This document shows, one piece after another, positions 1 to 13,198 of a stretch of 64,000 nucleotides of DNA. Numbering within the stretch: position 1 is the stretch's first letter; every line of letters begins with the position of its first letter. The notes under the pieces were generated by a model that saw only the letters and a list, made by a program, of their open reading frames with translations, made no database searches and was not told where the DNA came from. Origin of the DNA: Hormiphora californensis (Eukaryota > Ctenophora > Tentaculata > Cydippida > Pleurobrachiidae); NCBI GenBank assembly GCA_020137815.1, contig CM035352.1:870175-934174 (forward strand). The letters run 5' to 3'. The position numbers were made by a program, and so were the translations under genes.

Positions 1-984
1 AGTTATATCTAGATACCATCTTTCTACCCAAAATATCACCACTCATTAGCATCGCTTGGTTCAATGACTCTGTGAAGAACACACACTCAAACACGCCCAA
101 TATAAGAACGAGAGATTGAGACACTATTTTTTGCAGAAAGATTTAATATTTAGTGCTGTTATATATCCTCATGATTCCTGTCAGATTCTCCCTGTCCTTT
201 CTTGCACACAATTGTGTGAGATAAGGACATCAGGAGAGTTCTGGCGGGATCCCCCCTCGTTTCTCAAGGTGTATATTTGATCTCTATATTTTTAAGAATA
301 CATGATATGTGCAAGTTGAACCTATAAAGTATATATACCTGACCATTAAATTATAGATAACGGCGTGTTTTAATTTGCAATCAGGAACTGAGACCGTAGT
401 TCCTCAATAAGGTGTAACTTATCTAGGTAGTAAGTGCCTGTTGTTAGACAGCCAGTATGACACGGCAATCATAGTCACGATGTCTGAATGTGACGTGATC
501 TGACTCATATCTCCGGTCAACTGTCATATCTAGCGACGCACAGGTCGGAACTGTCTGCGCGGCTCACCATATTGCGCGAAAATAAGTGTGCTTTCATCAC
601 ATGGGAGACTTCAAAACGAGTGATAGAAGAAGGAAAACTAAGAGCTTTAGGGAAATGAAATGTTAGGGTTTGCTATGGTTACAAGACAATAGGATATAAT
701 AACAGGACAACTAACATACATCGGCTCAAATAAATACTTTATACATTCATACTTATATAAGCGAAAGATAGTTATGTTAAGGCTTTGTATACGATATAAA
801 ATGTGCAAAAATTACAAAAATCCTAGCTTAAGTTGTGTCTTGTGACGACAGCCTAGAACTCAATAGCCCCTCTCACCAAATAAACCTAAATTAATGACCT
901 ACCCTCTGCAAATCTGCCGGATACTAAAAATACAAAACTTTGTCACACAAAAGACTACCAATAATACTTAACCACAGGGGTATA
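1..984. other. Intergenic flank, no gene seen
   Basis: I see no convincing coding exon, tRNA or repeat array in this stretch. It is AT-rich, ordinary-looking DNA lying downstream of the 3' end of the minus-strand SLC27-like gene, whose stop codon is at its right edge, so its last part should hold that gene's 3' UTR. No clear AATAAA on the minus strand could be assigned. Confidence 0.5.
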
Positions 985-3645
985 TCACAGCTTAATTTGA
1001 CCTCTTATAATTTTCTCGTATAGTCCAGTGTCTAAGGGTACATATTGGCCCCTCATCGGGTCACAGAAGTAAATAGGTGCCTTAACAAGGGACGGGTTGA
1101 ATCCTTCTCGTGTCAGTAGGGTTTTGATGTGCTTGAATGTACCAGTAGTTTCTATTATCTCCTGAGACATGGAAGTGAGTTAGGACAGGTCTGTATACAG
1201 AACAATATTAATTACATTATGTTCTAACATAATGCTGAAATTCCCTGCCATGTGAATCTATGAAGAAAGGAATTCATGACTAAAGTCAACTTCAAAAAAT
1301 CCGACTTTAGATCCGCTGTAGCAGCAAGCGGGACACAAAATCCCGATCATTTATATATCACACAAACAGTGTAGAGCAAATTCTTGTGTTTTAGTAGCAC
1401 TAAATTGCGCGCCACGCCGCCACATTGCGCGCCACACATTTCCTGAAAACGTGCCAATGAATTGGTTTATGAAGGAGCAGCTCGTAACTGTGTGCGCGGC
1501 TCTAGTTGCTACACCGTTGCCCATCGCAACAAAAGTGTGACCAAAAAGGTCCCTCTACCGATTAGTTAGTATACCAAAATGTCATTTTCGAATTCTAACC
1601 CTGCTATGCCTTTTTGCAAAGCAAAAAGGCATCCGGGTGAATGCCTTCGGCATTCACCCGGGCAGGGAAAAAATGGGAGTTAGGACATTACAGAGAAACA
1701 AGGAACATCTGGTATATCGTTAGTATATCATATATGAGTAGTTACACATCTGGTATATCGTTAGTATGAGTAGTTACACTCGCTGCAGAATTCTAGAGAA
1801 GAATGCTGAGTAACACACTGCACAGTGTGCACTATTCATGCAGCCAAGTGTTGTAACTAAGCACCACACTGTAACCCTGATTACCTGTACTCTGATGAAG
1901 ATAGGGCGAGCGTACGATGGTAGTCGGATACAGATGTGCGAGTAGAGGGCCCCTAGATCGATGTTGCTAGTTCTGAGAACTAGTGCCACCATACCGGCCC
2001 TGCCCTCATGCCCAGGGATCTCAACCCCATAGGCATTAACCTCCTCAACCTAGGGAGAGAGAAAGGGGGCATGTTATGAGGGGATACTGGAAACATTTTT
2101 ATAGGTCCACTAGACTTAGAGGAGACGGACAAATCCCGTTAATATGTTACAACTCATTACCTGATCGAAACTAGAGATAGCCTGGGCGACCTCAGTTGTA
2201 GCCACATTCTCCCCCTTCCACCTAAAAGTATCCCCAATTCGATCCATAAAGAACATGTTTCTCTGCTCGTCCTCCTTGAAGAGATCCCCCGTGTTGAACC
2301 AGCTATCTCCCTCTCTGAAGACACTCCTCAGAATCTTCTTGTTGGTTATTGCCTTGTCTCCCACATACCCATCGAATGGGTACCGGCTGCTCATCTTCCC
2401 TATCAACAACCCAACCTCACCGGGGGCTACCTCTACACAATGGCCATTGTGATCCGTTATAACAGAGTCACTCTCAACACTGTATTTAACAATCCGGGCA
2501 CAGTGAAGGAAGGGTAGGACACATGGAGCAAAGCCTACCGAGTGTGGGACATTGTGACGATTAACAAATATCACATTTCCCTCAGTAGACGCATAGAACT
2601 CTCCGATTTTAGGGATCCCAAACTTCTTCTGGAACACATCCCAAACATCAGGACGGAGGCCATTCCCGAATGCTAACCTCAACTTGTGTTGTGCATCCCG
2701 GGAAGTGAAGGGAGAGTTAACAAGGTATCTGCAGACCTCTCCTACATACTGGAATACAGTGACCCTCTGATCTACAACATCTCTCCAGAAGTTAGAGCTC
2801 GAGAACTTCTTCCTTAGCACGATGGAGCACCCTGTTGTGATCATGATTCCAAACCCGACCGTGGTAGCTGCACTGTGGTACATTGGAAGGGTAATGTATA
2901 GCCTATCAGCCGCTGTAAAGTTGAACAAAGCAGCATACCCATAACCCACCCACATTGCTTTCTTGTGTTTCATGATGGCAGCTTTAGGGAGCCCTGTAGT
3001 CCCGCTGGTGAAGATGTAGTACAGGGGTGAGAGGTAGGTGACGTTCTTACGGAACACTGCTGACGGTTTACACTCTGATCTGGTGTGAAGATCCATGTTC
3101 CCCTCTGGACCGAGGATGTGATGTGAGATGTGAAGAGGAACTAGATCAGATGTCAGTTCGGATACGGGATCTCCTAACTCTGGGGAGGAAATGATAAGAC
3201 GAGCCTTGCACACCTTGATACTATGTAACAGAGAGTCTCCTCTAATGTTTGTGTTTATAAAGGCACACTCAACTCCCACCTTTGCCAGGCCCAACCACGT
3301 GCAGAAGAACTCTGGGGAGTTTCCCATGAACAGTGCCACCACGTCCCCCCGAACCAGACCTGTGTCTAAAGCCCAGTGTGCTAGCTGATTAGCATAACGG
3401 TCAATTTCACCAAACGTCAGAGTGTGACCCTCGAACACAATACAGGCGTTGTTTTTCCGTTTAGCACATGTAATATCCCATTGTTCGATCAGTGTAAATG
3501 TTCCTTTGAGGTACTGGATAAGGTCCACACCCACCCTGACTTTGTAGTTGATAAAACCTATACGGGCATCACGGAAGAATGTGGGATACTTCCATAGGAC
3601 AACAAGGAATAGGATGATACCTCCCACAACCAGCCATTCTAACAT
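985..3645 (-). CDS. SLC27A-like: Long-chain fatty acid transport protein / very-long-chain acyl-CoA synthetase (SLC27 family)
   Basis: SLC27/FATP proteins activate long and very long chain fatty acids to acyl-CoA with ATP and so drive their uptake, at the ER, peroxisome or plasma membrane. Three coding exons on the minus strand, 3645-2161, 2050-1895 and 1161-985, join with phase-0 GT-AG introns into 605 residues, near the usual 620-690. Visible parts: an N-terminal membrane segment (about residues 4-20, VVGGIILFLVVLW), the AMP-binding P-loop FTSGTTGLPKAA near residue 215, the FATP signature DTFRWKGENVATTEV near residue 480, and the family C-terminus TGTFKH..EGFNP ending IKL. The frame is intact. 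The ATG at 3645 lies 1 nt after ctttctatAG, a strong 3' splice acceptor with no coding exon upstream, so either a 5' UTR intron or a trans-spliced leader is likely. The paralogue within SLC27 cannot be chosen. Confidence 0.93.
1162..1894. repeat. Repeats in SLC27 intron 2
   Basis: This intron holds three small repeats. Two adjacent hairpins lie at about 1609-1663: TGCCTTTTTGC with its inverse, then CCCGGGTGAATGCC with its inverse. A 20-bp piece at 1291-1310 (TTCAAAAAATCCGACTTTAG) matches one end of the foldback element in SLC36 intron 5. A direct duplication of about 35 bp (CATCTGGTATATCGTTAGTA) occurs at 1707-1778. No coding sequence is seen inside the intron. Confidence 0.6.
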
Positions 3646-4022
3646 GCTATAGAAAGTAGTGGGTTAGTTTAGAAGAAGTTAGAGAGGGAGTGAGTAGTTA
3701 TCCTGTTGTGTGATGGGTGGTTCATAAGAGTACTGAGGTCTGAGGCAACTTGTTTGAAGCTTTGCACAACAGTTGTACTAAACAAGGGACTAAAACAGGA
3801 GGGGCAGTTATTCAGTCATCATGTGGACTATCATTCGACTGTATTTATAAAGTGAATATTCTACTGATAGAGAATAGCATTCATGGGACGGGGTGTACTC
3901 ACTTGTCCCAGGACCTACCTACACGATAATACTCTCAATAGTCGATCTACTAAGACGGATACATCAAGCACACCTTGCCCTAAAAGCCGTGTGATACATG
4001 AATCCCCCAACACTGCAATCAT

Positions 4023-4212
4023 CTGACTAGTTACTCTATTGGACTGACTAGTTACTGTATTGGACTGACTAGTTACTGTATTGGACTGACTAGTTACTGT
4101 ATTGGACTGACTAGTTACTGTATTGGACTGACTAGTTACTGTATTGGACTGACTAGTTACTGTATTGGACTGACTAGTTACTGTATTGGACTGACTAGTT
4201 ACTGTATTGGAT
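4023..4212. repeat. 21-bp minisatellite, about 9 copies
   Basis: Tandem copies of the unit CTGACTAGTTACTGTATTGGA fill this stretch. The first copy carries CTCT in place of CTGT and the rest are nearly identical, which points to recent expansion. It lies in the 720-bp gap between the divergently transcribed SLC27-like and arylsulfatase genes, so it may separate or sit within their promoters. Apart from this array I see no other element between 3646 and 4363. Confidence 0.95.
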
Positions 4213-4367
4213 TGTCGTGTTGCAATCTGAGTTTCCAGGGAGTTATTGATAAGCTTGGACCCTTTTCCAATGCATACATATTGATATAATAGCCATCTTT
4301 AACAAGATATTATATTAGTCATCTTTATGGTTTTTCAACTCCTTATTTATTGTATTATTGTTTAGCT

Positions 4368-5822
4368 ATGATCCCCGTCCTGCTCTCCCTCCTCCTTGGA
4401 GCAGTTGAGGGAACGGATAATGCCAAGCCAAACATCCTGTTTGTGCTAATTGACGACATGGGATACGGAGATATTGGTTACACTTACCCGGAAATAAAAA
4501 AGAAAATCACCACACCCCTGTTTGATAAGCTTGCAAGTGAGGGTCTCATCCTGGACAGATACTACACCCAGTATTCGTGCACTCCAGCAAGGGCTTCTCT
4601 TCACACTGGCCGGAATGCCATAGCCTTGGGGATTGAAGACGACCTGTTCGACCCTCATACCAAGGAGTGTCTGGATAGAGACCAGATCTTACTACCGGAG
4701 GTCCTTCGTGCGAATGGTTACGCAACACACTTGGTGGGAAAATGGCACCTTGGCTATGCTCGGTGGGATTGTATGCCGTGTACTCGGGGTTACGATACTG
4801 CCTACGGGTACACACAAGGCCAGATAGACTACATGTCACATCTTTATATTCCACGGAGCAGCTACAATGATTTCTACTTCTGTGAGGAAGATGGTGATGA
4901 AATAAACTGGTCCATTCTACCTAACTCAACCCAAAAATACAGTGAAAACCTCTTTACAAGAAGAATTAAGGATCTAGTTGAGGACCACAACTCCTCCCAG
5001 CCTCTCTTCATGATGTACTCCATGCAAAATATTCACTATCCCTTCTTTGCCCCTGATCCCTACTTCAACGTGGATTGTACTGATAAAGGAAACGCGAGTT
5101 GTGTACGGCAGGCCATGCTGAACGCTGCCCAGGTTGCTGTTAGTGAGGTTATTGATACCTATAAAGAGATGGACATGTGGAATAACACGCTAATGATTGT
5201 GGCTAGTGATAATGGTGCACCAAGATCTCGTTTTGCTTCCAGTCTCCCCCTTAGAGGTTGGAAAATGACATTGTTTGAGGGAGGTGTGAGGGTTCCTGCA
5301 TTTCTGTATAGCCCCAACCCTGAAATCCTGGTACCCCGAGGTTCTACTTCCTGCTATGTTCACGTCACTGACTGGTACTCCAGCCTCATTCAATGGACAG
5401 GAGGCTGGGAGGCATATAACAAGGTGTCCAAGGTCCGGAAATCACAGATCGACTCCCTAGACAGCATTGACCAGTCGGGATTTTTGTTTACCAGTGACGA
5501 ACCCAACTGCCTTCGAGATGAAATCCTGATTCATATCAATCCTGTAGATCATAACGCAGCATACATCAAGGGCGACTACAAGGCATTATTTGGACTTCAA
5601 TCAATGACTGAATCAAACTATTGTGTGACAGGAAAGAGGTATGACTTCAAGGACAATTGTGTCAATTGGAACATCACCCGACTTTTCAACATCACAGATG
5701 ACCCCTTTGAGACTAATAATCTTAGTGAGACCCATCCTGATGTCTTGGAGGAGCTGAAGGAGAAGATATTGGACCATTTCGATGAGTTGGAACCTCTACA
5801 GTGCACACTTCCTGTCCTGTGA
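4368..5822 (+). CDS. Arylsulfatase, ARSB/ARSI/ARSJ type
   Basis: A sulfatase of the formylglycine family that hydrolyses sulfate esters, typically of glycosaminoglycans in the lysosome or secreted. Single exon, 484 residues from the ATG at 4368. A signal peptide (MIPVLLSLLLGAVEG) comes first. Catalytic and metal-binding elements are all present: LIDDMGYGD near residue 28, CTPAR with the formylglycine cysteine at about residue 71, GKWHLG, QNIHYPF, SDNGAP and GWKMTLFEGGVRVPAF. Several N-x-S/T sites fit a secreted or lysosomal glycoprotein. The closing region (DITRLFNITDDPFETNNL type) is typical of ARSB-like enzymes. An in-frame stretch continues upstream but has no ATG; the AG of tattgtttAG at 4364-4365 is only 2 nt before the ATG and marks a 3' splice or trans-splice site. 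The exact substrate is not predictable. Confidence 0.95.
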   Translation: MIPVLLSLLLGAVEGTDNAKPNILFVLIDDMGYGDIGYTYPEIKKKITTPLFDKLASEGLILDRYYTQYSCTPARASLHTGRNAIALGIEDDLFDPHTKECLDRDQILLPEVLRANGYATHLVGKWHLGYARWDCMPCTRGYDTAYGYTQGQIDYMSHLYIPRSSYNDFYFCEEDGDEINWSILPNSTQKYSENLFTRRIKDLVEDHNSSQPLFMMYSMQNIHYPFFAPDPYFNVDCTDKGNASCVRQAMLNAAQVAVSEVIDTYKEMDMWNNTLMIVASDNGAPRSRFASSLPLRGWKMTLFEGGVRVPAFLYSPNPEILVPRGSTSCYVHVTDWYSSLIQWTGGWEAYNKVSKVRKSQIDSLDSIDQSGFLFTSDEPNCLRDEILIHINPVDHNAAYIKGDYKALFGLQSMTESNYCVTGKRYDFKDNCVNWNITRLFNITDDPFETNNLSETHPDVLEELKEKILDHFDELEPLQCTLPVL

Positions 5823-5889
5823 GGTTTTCCCAACAAATGTCATGCACTATTTTCTACCCTTTGATTTCGAGGGAGGGATAATTCCTGAC

Positions 5890-6411
5890 TGGGCCACATA
5901 CGCTCATGACCCACCTAGTTTTCACTGATTGGGCCACATACGCTCATGACCCACCTAGTTTTCACTGATTGGGCCACATACGCTCATGACCCACCTAGTT
6001 TTCACTGATTGGGCCACATACGCTCATGACCCACCTAGTTTTCACTGATTGGGCCACATACGCTAATGACCCACCTAGTTTTCACTGATTGGGCCACATA
6101 CGCTCATGACCCACCTAGTTTTCACTGATTGGGCCACATACGCTAATGACCCACCTAGTTTTCACTGATTGGGCCACATACGCTCATGACCCACCTAGTG
6201 TTCACTGATAGGGCCACACATACGCTCATGACCCACCTAGTTTTCACTGATAGGGCCACATACGCTAATGACCCACCTAGTTTTCACTGATTGGGCCACA
6301 TACGCTCATGACCCACCTAGTTTTCACTGATTAGGCCACATACGCTCATGACCCACCTAGTTTTCACTGATTAGGCCACATACGCTCATGACCCACCTAC
6401 TTTTCACTGAG
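5890..6411. repeat. 40-bp minisatellite, about 13 copies
   Basis: The unit GGGCCACATACGCTCATGAC followed by CCACCTAGTTTTCACTGATT repeats head to tail just after the arylsulfatase stop codon. Variants are single substitutions (CTCATG/CTAATG, GATT/GATA) and one 2-bp insertion near 6219. It lies in or just past the 3' UTR of the sulfatase gene. Confidence 0.95.
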
Positions 6412-7135
6412 TTGAAAACATCTGTTAGAGGTGGATATTGGATGTTCAAACAGGGTCGAGCAAGGCAAGATATTGGATGTTGCTACTAAATGTACTTGTA
6501 GAGCAGTACGTGTAATAGAACAGCAATTTATGTGTGTAGCAAGGGAGGAAGTGAGAGGGAAACAGTCAACACATAACATGAAGCTTACAATGTGCCAAAA
6601 ACTACTTTTTGCTTGGCTTACAACATGAAAATAATAATAATGACAAATCATATTTTACACACAGTATTAAAAAGTAAGGATCCTACAGTTTCACACACAA
6701 AGAATCAAACAGTTGTAGTTTTTGTATGTACAAGACCTGCATGTTTACATGGGAAAACTTGTTACTCACAGAAATCTAACACTCTTTCTCTCTCCCCTCT
6801 CTTTCTCTCTCCCCTCTCTTTCTCTCTTCCTTTCTCTTGTAAAACAAACAGATAAGTCACTTCCACGGGAGTGTAATTGACGCACATTGGCATAGAAAGC
6901 TTTTCACACGCATAGTAATCAGTGAACAAAAGCACTCACACATTCAAACCTTGATCAACAATTTAGATTGAGAACAAATGTCGAGTAATTGTTTAAATTA
7001 GCTGCACAATCAGCGAGTAATTATGTTTTCTTTTCCGGCTGAATGAGTGGAATAGACTAGCTACAATAACGTCCATCTACTCATCTTGTCCAGCCGGATC
7101 AAGAAATCAAAATTCACATAATTTACATCAGTACA
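6412..7135. other. Intergenic, no gene seen
   Basis: No supported gene. A short pyrimidine-rich (CTCTTTCTCTCTCCC)n stretch occurs at about 6781-6838. Short open frames on both strands have no recognisable features. Confidence 0.5.
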
Positions 7136-7514
7136 TTAAGAAATCAGCAATGGCGTTGAAATGATGGCGTCAAGCTTCTCTCCCGATTTCTCCAAAAGTG
7201 TCCGTACCGAATTCAAATCACTTATCGTCTTCTCTACTGATCCCTGTGACATCCTTATCTCGGATGCAGTTTGTCTTGTTCTTCCTTTGACCCCTTCAAC
7301 CCAGTTGAAAACTAATCCAGCAATACCGGACATAAGATGTGAGTTTCGTTCCCATAAATTCTGCTCAAAGGGGCTCTGGGCGATACGTCTAGACAGGAAT
7401 TGGAGTTGGTTCAGGTGAGCTGCTATGTCTGTCCTCCTCATCTAACTCCTCCTCTTCCTCCTCTGATTCTGTTTCAGAGGCCTCGCCATCAACTAATACT
7501 ATCGAGGGGTCCAT
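7136..7514 (-). CDS. Small coiled-coil protein of unknown function, with a probable 1-nt frame break
   Basis: I do not recognise this gene. An ATG at 7514 opens an acidic leader (MDPSIVLVDGEASETESEEE and further Glu residues). The adjacent frame from 7441 to the stop at 7136 encodes about 100 residues rich in amphipathic helix (HLNQLQFLSRRIAQ, VEKTISDLNSVRTLLEKSGE). The two frames overlap near 7442 and would join if one G of the minus-strand sequence GAGTTAGATGAGG were absent. Either this is one small helical protein of about 125 residues with a frame break, or only the second frame is used. The SNARE gene 340 bp upstream on the same strand shows the same kind of G insertion, so a common cause (assembly error or decay) is plausible. 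A BLOC/BORC-like small coiled-coil subunit is possible but unproven. Confidence 0.4.
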
Positions 7515-7856
7515 TCTATGTAGGGAAATGTGAGAGTAGTTATGAGTTGAGTTACAAGGCAAGGCCCAAGGGGGAGGGTTTGGAGGGAATGGGAAGATCA
7601 GGGACCGGGGTTAGGTATCATACAGGGTCTAACTTCGACCTTGGATAAGTAAACTCGGCTTTAGAAAAGAAGTATAATTGTAACCAGAAATTAACATGTA
7701 ATCACTCTCAATCAATGTCCCGCAATCATCTGAAATTTGTATTTAATCTTTAACTAATCATGCGTTACGTGTATGTACTAATAAAGTTCACAAAATCATC
7801 GCCTTCAAGCACATACTAACAATGGTATGTGTCCATGATATAGGGAACTAAGAAGA

Positions 7857-8470
7857 TCATGAGTTGAGAATTTTCTGCATGTCCTTGTTGACCTTTCCAA
7901 CACCCAGATTAGCTTTATCAGCCTCACTCTGGACATCTCCCAACTTATCATTTTGCCGGTCCTAGCTTCTGCCCCCATGCTCAGTGCCATCTCCTTCAGC
8001 CCCCGGACACCAACACCAATCTGAACCAAGTTATCGTGCGTCCTATCAGTATCCAGGTGATGACGTTCTGGTTCCTTGTACGCAGACGAAGTTCCACCAC
8101 TTGGTGGGGGACGACTTTTTGTAGTTGGAACAGTTTCAATTTTCTCAGGGGGCGGTGTCGTCTGCTTAGGAGGTCCTCTGAACTTGTTCATCATTGCCCC
8201 AAACATGCTCTTCATACCTCTCACATGGTGCTTCGCTCTGTTTCACCTTGTTATTGATATCAACCTAACTTCTCGTGTGTCCTGTCTATCTGTTCCCCCT
8301 GACGATGCAGCTTCCTCTGCTGTAGCAGCTCCCGTGTTTAGAGACTCCTGGACTAAACGAAGGGATTCAGTCGTACTGTCCTCGATTGCCTGCTGCTTTG
8401 CAAGGCATTGTTCTTGAACCCTAGCATTATCTCTGTAGTTGTAGGAGTTTCCACCACCCCCGTAAGACAT
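7857..8470 (-). pseudogene. SNAP-29/SNAP-25-like Qbc SNARE with several 1-nt insertions
   Basis: Qbc SNAREs supply two helices to the SNARE bundle for vesicle or autophagosome fusion. Read from the ATG at 8470, the sequence gives a Gly/Tyr-rich start, then the first SNARE helix (STTESLRLVQESLNTG...) whose zero-layer Gln lies in GEQIDRTHEKL, a linker with GMKSMFGAMMNKF, a proline-rich spacer, then the second helix (VRGLKEMALSMGAE..., DRQNDKLGDVQSEADKAN). These alignments hold only if five extra G residues (minus strand) are ignored: three between about 8230 and 8300 (they cancel out in frame) and two near 7962-7966. With them the frame is broken; without them the protein is about 200 residues and ends at the TGA at 7857-7859. 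Protein-level conservation across the breaks argues for assembly errors or very recent decay. It is divergently arranged with HSP70. Confidence 0.75.
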
Positions 8471-9066
8471 TTTATACGTTTAAGATGGGGCTTGAGGGTC
8501 CAAACACAGACAGAACGTTCCAAAACGAAGCTAGATTTTGAAAATTCGAGGGATTTTGAAAATTTGTTGTGAACTTTGTTTTCAAGAATTTGAATTTTGC
8601 TGAGAAATAGCAATGCATCGCATACTCTGAAATCTTTGCGCGTTACAAACAAATAAAGTATTCGCGTCGCAAATATTGAGCGCGCGTCGTTTGCCGACGT
8701 CCGAATCCAACTCGATTGCTTGCGGAGTAAGAATGCGCCTCCTCCACACGCCTCCCACGCATTGTACGGTGCTAATATAGTGAGACCCGGTGACCGAGGC
8801 GTCAATACTAGAAACTTCTGGGCGGTTTCTCTGGAAAAGGCTAGCACACACGATTGTGACCTCAGATTTCCTCTGCGAGTTTATAAGCACTATCTCGGGC
8901 TCTGTCCTCAATTGACTTCAATTGTATTACTCTTTTTCTTTTTGTAATTTATCTTTAATCAGGTACGTTACTAGATCATCTCTACTTATTTTAATACCCA
9001 AACATCTTGTGTTATCCATCGCCTTGTTAAGTGTGTGTATTAACACATCTCCCTCTCTCAGACATC
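8471..9066 (+). promoter_or_regulatory. HSP70 promoter with heat-shock elements, TATA box and 5' UTR intron
   Basis: Inverted GAA/TTC pairs with the 2-nt spacing of heat-shock factor sites occur at 8513-8520 (GAACGTTC), 8540-8547 (GAAAATTC), 8581-8588 (TTCAAGAA) and 8811-8818 (GAAACTTC). A TATA-like TTTATAAG lies at about 8880-8887, 180 nt before the start codon. A 5' UTR intron is predicted from CAG|GTACGT at 8963 to ctctctcAG at 9061, leaving ACATC before the ATG. The region is shared with the divergent SNARE gene starting at 8470, so the left-hand elements could act on both. Confidence 0.7.
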
Positions 9067-11471
<2,405 letters not shown>

Positions 11472-13198
11472 TTGCATCATCCCCGCCCCCTATAGACAGT
11501 TGTTTGTTTCGTCATCACCCACAGTTCAACTTCCCCCCAACAAAAACCGCAGAGGAACACTTTCAAAATAGAGCCTATTTACCGTTTTACCTTGACTTCT
11601 TTGTTTTTCGATAAAACTCTATTTGTAAAAGTTTAATTTATCTTTCGTTAACCATTGCTGTTTATCTTGGTAAATTGCCAAACTGAAACCACTGGGGGAA
11701 GTGTCCAGGAAGGACAACCATCGGCTGAACTGGACTCCACCCAGACATCTCTTTGTCTGGTGCGGTATGCAGCTCGTGACCGGTATTTTCCGGCTGCCCC
11801 AGCCAAGGTGAAAGCACAACTTTTCAGTACGAGTGCTGCGCGGCTTCCAGACTGTTCCTTGAAACGCGCAAAAGAATGCCGCGCATCACATCAGTGTGTA
11901 TCGCGCGGCGTGATACAAGAAAATACAAATTGATCCGTCGCGTCCGCGTCGTCCTCTTTTTTTGGGTCGTTTTTTTGTCTGTCGAAAAGCGATTTGGAAT
12001 GCGCTGCAGCCCCCTCATGCGCGCACCCCCGCAACGAGGGGACTGGAGGGAATGCCGCGCGCGCGTTTGGCCTGAGCTCAGGACGGCCCCGGCTGGGTCG
12101 AAAATAACTTTGCGAGCGAAAAAACGGCGGTGCTTATAACTTTGGCCCCTGAAGTCCGTTTGACTTGATTCTTTCACTAGCTGTTAGATCTGACAATTAT
12201 CTACCTTGCTGTTTTTGAGAGGAGTTAATTGGACTTCAGGAGGCTGAGCAATAGCCGTTCAAAGATTGGTTGTTTTCAAAAAGTGACGTCACAGATTCCT
12301 GCAGGGACACTTTGTTTCAAATTTGAATTAAAATCTCGAATTTTTTTATTTTACCGCACTCGATTTTGCGGAGTTTGGTTCATATCTCCTGTTCCTGATA
12401 AGATAGAGACCTGAAACCGGTTGCATTTGAAAGCTGTTATCTTCCTCTTTCCAACGCTACCAAAACGATTTCTGTACCTTATCTGGAACCGGAGATATGA
12501 TTGATTATGTATTCCCCCCTAGCGCGGTATTCCCTCCAGGCCCCTTATATTATATTATAAGGGGCCTGCAACGTATGCCAAAAAAGCGCTGTCTTATTCG
12601 GCATTTTTTAAACCTTCCGTGAATGACACTCCAGTTACAAAATTGAAACCTGACATCAATTTCTCTGAACAGCTGTGACACTGCTAGTGAACCACCCTTA
12701 AAATCGGATTTTTTGAAGTACCTATTTGTTCGCGACAACAGATTTTATCAGAACTTCTCGGCTCATAGGTCATACTACCCATATATATGTCAAGCGTCAC
12801 CAGCTGACAATGTTGTTTGTAACAAGGAAACATTGCAGTATGAGATGAGGAGTAATTTAGATCAACACGCTTTCAGTAAACTAGTTATTTTAAAATCTTG
12901 AAAACATGATTTAAAGGTCACTGACCTTAGGTCGGAAATTACAAACATTTGAACAATCGGTTATCGATTATTAAGATTATATAATAATTAATAGCGCTAC
13001 ATTGACATTGGTCCGTGTCAAGAACCCGAATTTATGCTGTCGACAATTAAGTGTGTACTTTTTCAGTTTTGGCACTTGATTTGCCCATTTAATGCTGGAT
13101 GCAAAACTTTGGGTTGAATATCTGATTATTACATTGAGTCAGATCCTCAGCTGCTGGTCAAGTCTAAATTGGTAATTGGAGATTGGAAAATTCTGGCA
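11472..13198. other. Intergenic region with GC-rich block and foldback fragments
   Basis: No gene is supported. 11830-12140 is GC- and CpG-rich with GCGCGC runs, unlike its surroundings. Imperfect inverted arms at about 12380-12500 (TCATATCTCC..GTTCC..GATAAG and inverse) belong to a hairpin family also found near 38210 and 40280. A compact palindrome built on GGCCCCTTATA and its inverse lies at 12538-12568. 12632-12675 matches one arm (CTCCAGTTACAAAATTGAAA) of the palindrome at 39726-39810. Confidence 0.55.
12376..12502. repeat. Foldback repeat, GTTCCTGATAAG family, copy 1
   Basis: The left arm TCATATCTCCTGTTCCTGAT is the near-exact inverse of the right arm containing ATCTGGAACCGGAGATATGA. 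The loop carries CTTTCCAACGCTACC, the conserved core seen in the other two copies at 38200-38315 and 40277-40395. Confidence 0.7.

Noticed and set aside
7805-7856. C-terminal extension of the SNARE in the uncorrected frame (ending LLVCA)
   Set aside because: The SNARE heptad continues in another frame and ends at the TGA at 7857-7859, so this tail is a frameshift product.
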